Assembly: GCA_000729835.1 (NCBI GenBank)
Contig: JFHB01000316.1
Coordinates: 1-25,459 of the forward strand
Direction: 5' to 3'
Source: Atkinsonella hypoxylon
Lineage: Eukaryota; Ascomycota; Sordariomycetes; Hypocreales; Clavicipitaceae
Length of the DNA: 25,459 nucleotides
The translations under genes and the position numbers were made by a program. The notes below the pieces were generated by a model. The model saw only the letters and a list, made by a program, of their open reading frames with translations, was not told where the DNA came from and did not search any database. Shown piece by piece: positions 11,113-20,450 of the stretch; within the stretch, counting starts at the first letter, position 1, and every line of letters starts with the position of its first letter.

Positions 11113-11435
11113 TATTATAAACTTAAGCCTTAAGCTTAGGTCTTTTAGTAAAGAGAGAACAGTAGAAGAGAGATAAAGATCTATATAGGTAAAGGGATAG
11201 AAGCAAGCTGCATTTATTTAGAGGTTAGCTAGGCTTCACTAGGCCCTAGAGAGAGGACCTTAGCTACAGAGCATATACTAAAAGGGGCTCCTAAGGGGAT
11301 AGACCTACCCCTAGATATATAGTATAGGGGCATAGGGAGGCTTTTAGTTCCTTCTCTCTTCCTCCTTTCCTCCCTATAATTATAGTTCTCATTATAGACG
11401 CTAGTTAGCAGCAGCCACTAGGTCAGTCCATTACA
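11113..11435 (+). mobile_element. Gypsy B copy 1, 3' LTR
   Basis: 323 bp. The inner (left) end is mutated (TATTATAAACTTAAG), whereas the outer (right) end keeps the ancestral CTAGGTCAGTCCATTACA. Followed directly by CTAAG. Confidence 0.93.
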
Positions 11436-11440
11436 CTAAG
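11436..11440. repeat. Right target-site duplication of gypsy B copy 1 (CTAAG)
   Basis: Perfect match to 3343-3347. Confidence 0.92.
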
Positions 11441-12440
11441 GTACCTACAATAGTGCTGTTAATCCCGCTGAATTTATTAGAGAAGCAGATAGCAAGCAAC
11501 GCTGCCTGTAACAGTAGACCAGTAAATAAATCTGCAGTAACAGTTTCCTTGCCTCTTTTCACTATATTGCTACTGTAGTACGCAGTAGCAGCTGCTTTTG
11601 CCTATATCTTGCCTCTTCTAGCTACTCTAGCGTTACCTACAGATGCCTTAGCATCCTTGCCTTTATATCGCTAGTTCTAGCGCTTTACTTTACAGTTATT
11701 ATAAATCCTAAAGATATACATTACTATATTCTGCTAGAGTAAGTAATATACGTTGTCTTTAGAGACCTTAATGCTAGTTTTATCTATTATACTGCCTTTA
11801 AGGGCAAATTTATAGGCATAAGTGTAAATAGCATTTTCTATGTTCTATACCTATTCTTTAGCTCTATTAGCGTAGCAATACTAACTATAGTTTTCTATAA
11901 TAGGCCCTACATTAGTAATGTTAATATTATCTTTAATTTCTATAGAAATAGTGCTAAAGATAAACTTATTAACTTTTAGGGTGCTCTTAGCACTTCTAGG
12001 CCTACTAAAAGTGCTATATAGGCAGCAGAAATTAAGCAATATAAGATAAGTTTTAATGTTATTTAGCCCTATAGCTACTATATTACCTTTATAGTTATAT
12101 TCTTACTCTTTAAACTTAGAACCTTTACTTTTAGCGTTAAAACTATTGTTATAATTAATATATATATTAGAAGCAATATATTCTTCTTTAGGTTTAAATA
12201 GTAGCAGTATTATAGCTTAAGTGTAGTTACTGTTATTATTTCCTTCTTAGAATAAGCTATCTAGGTTTACTAGAATTAATAATTCTAAACTACTAGAAGA
12301 AAAGGATAATAGTAGTAAATTTTCTGTAAAGAGAATAGAAAGGGCTAGAAGTAGCTTTATAAAGGCTAGTTAGTTCTATAGGCTATAGGAATTTACTCTA
12401 TAGGCAGTCTATTGCCCTTAGCGTAATATTCTAGTGTTTA
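11441..12440 (-). pseudogene. Gypsy A third ORF, N-terminal part (right of the gypsy B insertion)
   Basis: On the minus strand downstream of the gypsy A chromodomain, one frame (first codon bases at 12330 and 11448, in phase) stays readable for about 300 codons with only around ten TAA/TAG stops, a lower density than elsewhere in the element. It starts hydrophobic (FIKLLLALSILFTENLLLL near 12330-12370), passes through FKPKEEYIASNIYINYNNSF near 12130-12210 and GPIIENYS at about 11890-11910, then a basic region (KGKDAKASVGNARVARRGKI near 11600-11660) and a second hydrophobic stretch (GLLLQAALLAICF near 11480-11520) just before the insertion. The 5' limit is uncertain. No known domain is recognised. 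It is transcribed with and downstream of pol, which makes an accessory or env-like product one possibility. Confidence 0.55.
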
Positions 12441-12834
12441 ACTATTAAAAGTAGCTAAATAACAGCCTAAAGGGATAGAAAGAGCAGCAGCTGTAATAGT
12501 ATTAATAAATTTATAAAGACTTTATAATATATAAAGGTATAAGGAAAAGGTTATATAGTAGAAAGCGTAAAAATTCATAAAAGTAAAGGTAAATTTACAG
12601 AAAAAGTAGGTTAAAATAACAGTATATAGATTTATAGGTGTTTTCTTTTTAACCTTCTATAATTCTATAATATAGGTTAATTTTAATAGTTCTAATAATA
12701 ATAAATAAGGAAATAAAGAAAGAAATACTAAGAGATTTAAACAATTTATTATATAATAAAGGAAATTAAAACTTATAAGGAAAAGAGTTAGTAGTAGGCT
12801 TCTACTAGCTAATTTAGAGTTTTTTAGCAGGCTA
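12441..12834 (-). other. Gypsy A spacer between pol and the third ORF
   Basis: A strongly AT-rich stretch after the chromodomain. A minus-strand ATG at 12576-12578 opens a hydrophobic frame (MNFYAFYYITFSLYLYIL), but it is out of phase with the third ORF and is soon interrupted. I see no other gene. Confidence 0.4.
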
Positions 12835-15800
12835 TATTACTCTTTTAATAACGCTAATACTCTTCTTCTTAATTTATAGAGTGCTTCTATAGATATTTAT
12901 TTATAATTTTAAAAGCATTAACTTTAAGCTTATCTTTAGAAATCTATTAGTTATCTTTAGTAGAGAACCCTTTCTATTGTATAAAGAACTCTAAATGCAG
13001 CTTACTTAATTTACTGCAGAAACATTAGATTTAATAGGCGTAAATTCGCTTAATTTCTTAATAGTTCTCTATATTAAACTCTTCTATTATAATTAGTAGT
13101 AGTAGTTACTCTTTCTAGTTAAAAGAGTTTTTACTTTATCTTAGCTTCTAAAGGTAAGCTACTAATACTACTAAGTGTATATATAAATCTAGTAGGAAAT
13201 CTAAGTAAAATAATAATAAGCTTACTTTTATAAAAACCTTATATAGCTTTATCTATTAAGGAGACTATTTCTTTTTTAGCTTTTCTAGAAGTATATATCC
13301 TTAGTGTAATTATAGGTAAACTATATCCTTTACTTTAATATTAATAAGCTTATACTAAGCGTTATATTTAATCTTACTTAAGGCATTTACTATACTAATA
13401 GCTATTTCTACCTCTTATTAGTATAGCTTCTAAAGTATAGCTATATTGCTTACATCTATTCTATTGCTAGAAACGTTATCTAATTAGATTAAATTAATAA
13501 TAGTAGCTAGTTAGAAACTATATATAAGTTTATTAAAGGAAATCTCTATACTAGCTACTACTATATTATTAAGTTAGTACTATAGTACTAAAAGTATTAC
13601 AGTCTATAGTGTATCTAGATTTATAACTATATAGTATTAAACAGTAATAATAACTGTTTAATTCTTCTGTTTAGCTGTTTTATCTATCTATAGGTAGTAA
13701 GCTATAGCTATAAGCAATTTACTTCTAATTTAGGTAAATATACTTCTTTAAATATTAGAAATAAACTTTAGATCTTAGTTGCTTATAATCTACTTAGAAA
13801 GGCCTTAGTTTAATAAATATAGCATTTATAAGAGTAGTTCTATCTAAATTTCTACTGTATATATTATATACTTAGGTATAAGGATTATTTACTTACTAAA
13901 TAGGCAATTTACTAAATATAGTAAGTTATAAAAGCTATATTTATCTTTTTGCTATAGAGTATTTATTAAGCTAACTTTAGGTATATTAGTAATAAAATTA
14001 AGCGAAATTATATAGAAAGAAGTTAGAACTAACTCTAATAACCTTAATTTCTCTAGCAGCTTACTGTAGTTAATTGCGTTTTCTTTATAGGTGTAGCAGT
14101 AAGCAATATAGGCTTAAATCTACTTATATATCTATAGAAAGTAAACTACCTATAATTCTGCTGCTATTCTATAGGCACTAAAATAGTTCTAATTGTTATA
14201 GACTATTTTAAGGATAAATTCTACAACCTTTATAGGTATATATAGTTAAAATAGGCCTTTTCTATTATAATAGTATAAAAGTCTATTATCTTATAGGGTT
14301 TATCTATACAGTAGAATCCTTAGTTTTCTTTATTAATTTTACTAATTCTACTTTTTGTAAAAGTTCTTAATACCTTCTATAATTCTACTAAGCTTTAGAT
14401 TAAAACTATAGCCTTAGATAATTTCCTCTTTTAAACCTTTATTTAATACTGCTGTAGCGCTATATTCTTTAGCGAAAAACGCGCTTATATTAAGCTTATT
14501 AAATTTACTATTATAAGCCTTCTCTTAGTATAAAACTATAACTAGCAACCTAGAGAGCGTATTTAGCACTATATTTAGCACTTCTAGTATATAGAAGACT
14601 TTTAGGTTAAATTGCAATAGATAATTAGCTACTTTAGCTAATTTTAGGTTAGCTTTATCTAGATCTATTATAGTAAGTAAGGTGTATTTAATAATCCCTT
14701 TTGCTAGTAAGTAGTCTATAATAATATTAACAGTATAGCAGTTAAATTAAACTATTTTCTATAGCTTTTAAACACTCTATATAATTGCAGCTACCTCTAC
14801 CTTAGTTAATCTATAGCGTTTCTTTAGGTTAAAAGTGCATTTTAAGAGAAAAAGAATTAGTTAAAGCTAATTATTTTTAATGTCTTTACTAGGTATACTA
14901 TAACTATTCTATTTACCTATAAGCTAGAAGATAAAGAGCCTAAATTCTTCCTTATAAGTGTTAACTTTAAAAAATAAATACTTACTAGAGTTATAGTGCT
15001 ATAAAATAGTATTTTTATTAAGGTATACCTTTACCTCTTAAAATACTTTCTTTTTCTTAGGTTTTAATAAAAATATTACTTCTTAGGCTTTCTTTTAGTG
15101 TATTAATTTTAGTAAACTATTAGCTAAGCCTTTTTTATAAAGCTTTTATAGTAAAGTAGTCTTTTATTTCTATAGTAAGTAAATTTATATATTAAACTAT
15201 AGAATACTTTTCTATAAAAAGCTAGCTATACTAATAAAGGTCTTTAGATTTATAAGATTTACTAGAAACTTAAGTTTTTAAAAAGCTTTTAGCTTATTAT
15301 TTATATTAATAATTCTATTGCTATTAACAATAAAACCTAACAGCTAAATAGCTAAGTAGCTTATAAATAACTTCTTTATAGCTATTATTAATTTATTTTT
15401 CTTTAGGATTAATAAGACTATATTAAAGTATATAAGGTAGTCTTTAGTAGAGTTAAAGAATACAATAATATTATTAATATAGATTTATATAAAATACTAA
15501 TACTTTTAAAATAATTAGTTTATATACTATTAAGCAAAAGCTAGTGCATTCTTAAAGCCTATAAGTACTATATTTAATGCTTTTAATTCTTGTTTTAATA
15601 TTACTACTATATAAGATTAATGCTTTTATCTTATAGAAAGCTAGTAGAAAAACCCTAATGCATTAAAGAGTAAAAACATCTTTTTACTATATATATCTAC
15701 TATAATGTTTAATTAATCTAGTAAAGAGTATATATCTAGTATTACTATACTGTTAAGCAGCTTTATATTAACTATAACTTATTCTTTTCTTTCTATTAGG

Positions 15801-16930
15801 GTTTTAATCTACACTATAAAGGCTAGGTAGGCTATAGCTACTAGGTTATTTAAATACAATATCTTTCTACTTAAATATAGCTTATTATAAACCTTATCTA
15901 GTTTAGCTTTATCTTTAGCTTTTAGTAGGTAGATTTAAATAGGTTTTAGCTGCTTCTGCTATCTATTTACTAGATCTACTCTTATATACTAGTCTTTAGG
16001 TATAGAAATAATACCTTTATTACAATAAATGTTGTATTTATCTATTAAGTTAATAAGTTTAGCTGCAATATCTAGGTTTAAGTTTTCTACCTTAACCTTA
16101 TATTTATTGTAGATATATAGTACATCCTTAGGATAAGAGATTCTATATATAGAGATACTATTATTAACTTTCTTAGGATTAAATCTACTACTATTACCTT
16201 CTTTCTATATTTTATAATCTTCTATAAGTAATAAACTATTATTAGATGCAATATCCTTAAAAAAATATATATATAAATTAAATAGGTTTACAATTATATA
16301 GTTAGCCTTAAGCTCTTTATTATACTAAAAATAAGTAACCTTCTAATTTTTTTAGATTATAATAAATTTATCTAAATAGTTATAAGCTACTATTTATTTC
16401 TAGTTAGTTATACTAAGTAATATATCTAGAATAAGGTTAGATTTTAAGTATATATAGTAGGCAGTAGCCTTTTTATTAGCTAATACCTCCTTCTATTTAA
16501 CTAGAATATACTTCTACAATTTTAGCGGAATTATTACAGCTTATACTGCTATTATATTCTAATGTAGAATCTTTAAAATTAGCTAGAAGATACCTATTTC
16601 TACAACTATATTATAAATAGACCTAATAGTAGCTCTAGAGCAGATAAAATCGATTTTAACACTATAATTATAGAGGAAGGTTAAACCTAGAAGGAGCTTT
16701 AGCCCTAAGTTACTTATTATATTAGCTGTAACTATAAAATAGCTAGTTATAGGCACACTATATATAGATCTAAGGATGTAGAAGTTAAATGTAGCTGTTT
16801 TAGAGATATAGAAGGATAATTGCACTTTAGTAACTAGTTTTAGCTTTATTTTTACCTATTTTATATTTTAACTAAACTAAGTTAACTATACTTTATTAAC
16901 TAGCACTAAAGAGGTTTTAGTATCTAAGTA
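12835..16930 (-). pseudogene. pol: Gypsy A pol: protease, RT, RNase H, integrase, chromodomain (decayed)
   Basis: One minus-strand frame (codons at 16825, 15481, 13999 and 13774 in phase) spans about 4 kb. Protease: the stop-free stretch 16583-16825 includes ELLLG-like KLLLGLTFLYNYSVKIDF, the conserved C-terminal part of retropepsins. RT: the active site reads IYINNIIVFFNSTKDYL at about 15440-15485, with YINN (15470-15481) for YIDD, so both Asp are lost. Integrase core: first Asp read as Asn (SLNF, 13997-13999), then D-L-K-F at 13763-13774; the domain continues in phase through the family's LNNIVVASIEISFNKLIYSF (about 13500-13560) and IKVKDIVYLQLHQGY-like sequence (about 13290-13340). Chromodomain: about 12850-13110, with IEEFNIENY, IKRIYAYQI and LEFFIQQKGFSTKD stretches. 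Gene end is approximate. The enzyme is inactive. Confidence 0.85.
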
Positions 16931-16949
16931 GATTTAATGTAATAATCTT

Positions 16950-19510
16950 TTATTATAGAATTAAATAGAAATCTTTAGGAAGGAATTTAACTTTAAAATG
17001 CTAAATTTAATAAGCTATAGCTTTATAACTACTTTAACTACTTACTCTATCTAGATTCCTTATAAATCCTTTTAGTTTACCTCTATTTAAACCTTTTTCT
17101 TTTACTTTTCTTTACTTTTAGCAAAATAGGTTTTAATAAAGTTAGATTTTAGGCTAGTTAGTAGTTCTTTAGTATTAACTATTTCTTCTTCTTCTATTAG
17201 CTAGTATTTATAGCTTTTAAGGTACTTTTTATAGTCTTTTTAGTTAGATTTATCTTTAAATGTTATTATATAGGTATATTCCTTATTATTCTATAGTAAG
17301 CTCTATTATTAAAAACGTTAAAGCTACTAAGAATACTATAGCTCTAGCTAATAATTCTAGCTAGCCTCTAAATTCTAGTTTTACTAAGGCTAAAGTTACT
17401 GCTCTCTTAGTAGCTAATTCCTTTAGTTTTATAGTAGGTATTAAGTATAATTATTCTAGTAATTTTTATAGAATAAAGGTTAGAACTAAAATTAACTATT
17501 ACTTCTATTCTAGTTAGTTTAGTTACCTTAGGCTACTTTATTGTTTTTAGAGTCTTTACTGTTAAATTTACTTTAAGTATAGTAAGCATTAATACCTTCC
17601 TTATAGTCTTTTAACTTTTATTATTTTCCTAAATCTTTAAGGTATTCTTATAGATCCTTAACCTTATTATTTACTATAGTAATATATATAAATCTTAGGT
17701 CTTTTACTGTTAAAATTAAGTATAGCTATTATAATTCTAGGTATAGCTTATAATAGAGTCTTAAAAGAAGCTAAAGATTAGTAGTTTTACTATTTATATA
17801 GGTATATTAAAATACTCTAGAAGTAAATTCCCTAAATAATTTTTCTTTAATTATATTTTACTCTATAAACTTAGCTAAATCTAGCTATATTATTGCATTT
17901 TAGATCTATATACTAAATTCTTTATAAATAGCAGTATAAATAGAGTTTAAACTACTAAAAATAGCTGTTTTTTTATAGTAATCTAGATGCTGCTTATACT
18001 ATATTAATATATTCTCTTTAAAGAGAGTTTAAAGCTTAATGTAAATAGCTTTTTAGGCGTTAATTGCACTATAGCTATAGTAGTCTTTAATAGCTTAGAT
18101 TTATAGCTCTATATTATAGAAAATAGTATGCTTTCCTTTATATAAAATTAGCTTATAGATATTTCTATTGTTAAAGGGTTTAAAGTAACTAATATTAGTA
18201 ATTTTCTATATAGAATCTATTTATTCTTTAAGGGTTTAGAACTATATATTGCTTTAATTATTCTGTTTCTAATGTAGATTTAACCTCTTATTTACTAGAT
18301 TTAGCTAGAGATTATTGTTTCTAATATAGTGTAGTACCTATTAATTTATATACTAATATTTAAAGTTACTAAATACTTAATTCTAGTCTTTTTTAGTATC
18401 TTAGCTCTTCTTAGCCTTACTATTATAGTATTACTTTAATAGATTCTTTAGAAATTATAGTAGCTTTTATTCTTTTAGAAAAGTACTAAAGTATTTAGAG
18501 TATCTCTATATTATATAGTTTTCTTTACTTAAGAGTTACTTCTAGCTTTACTTCTAGTTTTAGTTGTTTTTTAGGGGTAAGTAAGAATTAAAAGCTCTTT
18601 ACTTATAATCTTTAAGCTAAAAGCCTTATTAAGTATAGTATTATCTATTATATTTATTCTAAAGCTTAAGTATAGTCTTTATCTTTTAGGCTAAGTATTA
18701 TTACTTTACTTAAAGAGCAGCAATTTTATTATTTAATTCTCTCTATAATCTACTAATTTTATTAATTAATTCTCCTTTAATTCTACTAATTTACCTACTA
18801 ATTTCTATAGAAAAACCTATAAGCTATTCTAGTAAGAGGTTCTTTTTTTTAAGTAAATCTACTACTTCCTCTACTTTATACTTTAGCCTAAAGGTATAAA
18901 ACCTTTAGTAAGCCTATAAAAGTAGTAAGATTTTAGCTAGTTCTTTAATTAGTAAGTTCTTTCTAGTAGTTTAAGGTGTATTTAATAGATCTAGGTCCTT
19001 AGTAAGCAGTATAAATCTAGATCTCTATACTTACTTTCCTTTAATATCTTAGGTTAAACTAGCACTAGCTTTATAAATAGTGTCTTCTAAGCTATTAGAT
19101 TTAAATAATCTAGCTTTAGCTTTTCCTTTTAGTATTACTATTAGTAAATCTATAAAGAGTTTAGTAGATTTAGCTTTATTAATAATTCTATTAACCTACC
19201 TTTATATCTACTATACTATAGAAGCGTTAACAGTATTCTAGTAAGAAGGTAGTTCTACTAGCTTAGGTTAATTATATAATTTAAGCTGTTTATTAATAAA
19301 TTTATAGTAAGTAAGATAAAGTAGTAGGCTTCTTTTCTCCTAAGGTATAAAATCCCTTTTTTAAATCTAAAAATCTAGATTTTAGCAGTAAAATTTATAG
19401 AATTAATGTATAGTTTTAAGTTCTTTATTAGTAAAAGGAATATAGTTCTTTTTACTAAGCTTCTTCTAAAGTTGCTCTATCTTAAATATTATAATTTTAG
19501 CTTTTTAAGC
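16950..19510 (-). pseudogene. gag: Gypsy A gag (decayed), unusually long
   Basis: This fills the space between the 5' LTR and the protease in the sense of pol. Minus-strand frames give Gag-like, Gln/Lys/Leu-rich sequence: FKIEQLQKKL-type text with stops near 19440-19490, VELPSYQNTVNASIV-like text at about 19210-19260, FIDLLIVILKGKAKARLFKS at about 19100-19160, and LRFIYITIVNNKVKDL near 17640-17700, followed by a Lys/Asn-rich region to about 17530. At roughly 2.5 kb it is longer than most fungal gypsy gag genes, so it may include an extra domain. I could not place a zinc knuckle, since Cys and His codons are turned into Tyr by this mutation type. Frame continuity across the whole interval was not checked. 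Confidence 0.5.
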
Positions 19511-19551
19511 TTAAGGAGGGTTAGTAACAATTAAAAGCAATTACTACTACT

Positions 19552-19794
19552 TATTATAGTAGGATTTAATATAGGTTTATTAGAAGTAATAATAGATTAT
19601 TAGATTTAATAGGTTATATAAAGATTTATAAGAGAAGTTGTAAGAGTTGCTGTAGGGAGCATCTAGTAATAGTATTCTGGTAAATAATAGTTAATTGTTC
19701 AATTTAACTACCTAAGTGTTGCTTCTAACTACTTATACATAATTGCAGTTACGTACACTAGTGACCTGCGGGTCTGTATAATTATCCCGTAACA
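19552..19794 (-). mobile_element. Gypsy A 5' LTR (right)
   Basis: 243 bp, the partner of 1752-1994. Its outer (right) end is near-ancestral (TGTATAATTATCCCGTAACA) and its inner (left) end is saturated with C-to-T and G-to-A changes. On the minus strand it begins TGTTACGGGATAATTATACA. The primer-binding site would lie just left of 19552 but is not recognisable. Confidence 0.9.
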
Positions 19795-19799
19795 GTGGG
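19795..19799. repeat. Right target-site duplication of gypsy A (GTGGG)
   Basis: Perfect match to 1747-1751. Confidence 0.92.
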
Positions 19800-20200
19800 C
19801 TACTTTATAATTTCCGCAAAAAGATTTACTATATAAAAACAAAAAAATCAACTCACAGCTATACAAACGAGACGCCTATATGCACAATTTAACAAATTCC
19901 ACTAATAACAAGCAACCCTTATAAGCAACTCTATCCAACAATTATACTATTAGATAGCCCTAATTCTTAGCTTTTAAATAGTATACTTCTTGAATTTCTA
20001 CCATTGCTAGTTGTGGAGAAAATCGCAGTTAAAGTTAACTATAGGTTAGGAAACTTTGCCTTAGTCAATTCTAGATGTTTTACATCTAGTAACAGCGATA
20101 TCTCTACCAAAAATTAACGTAACAAGACCTAATAAGGGTCACGTAATAGAGCAACTAGTAGGCATAAAAATAGGCTATATAGGGTAGCTTATTTTTAACA
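19800..20200 (-). mobile_element. Proximal (U3 side) piece of the copia 3' LTR
   Basis: On the minus strand the LTR starts TGTTAAAAATAAGC at 20200, immediately after the purine tract CTAGAGGGAG (20201-20210), the standard polypurine-tract/LTR junction. It runs left to the gypsy A insertion and continues at 1751-1654. Base composition is much less AT-skewed than in the gypsy elements. The TGTTA start fits copia LTRs. Confidence 0.7.
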
Positions 20201-20450
20201 CTCCCTCTAGAAATGTAAGAAGTAACTAGTTCTATAAGCAACTTAGCTTCTTTAAAGGATATCTAAGTTAGAATCAACTAACGAAATACAGTACTAATAA
20301 CAGAACTAAATAACATAACTAATTCCAGCAATTCCAGGGTAGTTATAGTTAAATATAACTAGTTGTTGTTGATTGTTTTTGTTGTTTTCGATTTTTAACT
20401 ATTTTTTTGTTGCTTTTCGATTTTTCGAGTGTTTTTATTGCTTTTATAAG
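20201..20450 (-). other. Copia polypurine tract and 3' untranslated segment
   Basis: The stretch includes the polypurine tract next to the LTR (20201-20212) and a K/N/Q-rich extension of the pol frame at about 20348-20450 (LEKSKSNKKIVKN). The TAG at 20451-20453 may be the true pol stop or a mutated Gln codon; in the latter case pol ends near 20348. Confidence 0.55.

Larger units (their letters stand above)
3348..11435 (+). mobile_element. Gypsy B copy 1: complete but RIP-degraded Ty3/gypsy chromovirus, 8,088 bp
   Basis: It is bounded by two 323-bp LTRs (TGTTATAG...CCATTACA) and a perfect CTAAG duplication. Internal order on the plus strand is gag, protease, RT, RNase H, integrase, chromodomain, post-pol ORF remnant, long 3' non-coding region, polypurine tract. 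Pol stays in a single frame from the protease aspartate at 4999 to the chromodomain at about 8560, so decay has been by substitution and not by indels. It is inserted in the third ORF of gypsy A, in the opposite orientation. A second copy occupies the right end of the window on the minus strand. Confidence 0.93.
1752..19794 (-). mobile_element. Gypsy A: complete but RIP-degraded Ty3/gypsy chromovirus-type retrotransposon, interrupted by gypsy B
   Basis: The element is bounded by two 243-bp LTRs with perfect 8-bp inverted termini (TGTTACGG/CCGTAACA) and a perfect 5-bp target duplication. It spans 18,043 bp, of which 8,093 bp are gypsy B plus its duplicated CTAAG, so the element itself was about 9,950 bp, long for a fungal gypsy. 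The order on the minus strand is 5' LTR, gag, protease, reverse transcriptase, RNase H, integrase, chromodomain, an extra ORF, 3' LTR. Protease before RT and integrase after RNase H is the Ty3/gypsy order. Every ORF has many TAA/TAG stops and the RT active site is destroyed, so it is dead. It is inserted in the 3' LTR of the copia element. Confidence 0.92.

Noticed and set aside
12460..12578. ATG at 12576-12578 (minus) as start of the gypsy A third ORF
   Set aside because: It is out of phase with the long frame that runs from about 12330 through the gypsy B junction.
16583..16825. Minus-strand 80-residue open frame as an independent gene
   Set aside because: It is in phase with the gypsy A pol frame and matches the C-terminal part of retropepsin; it is a surviving stop-free stretch of pol.
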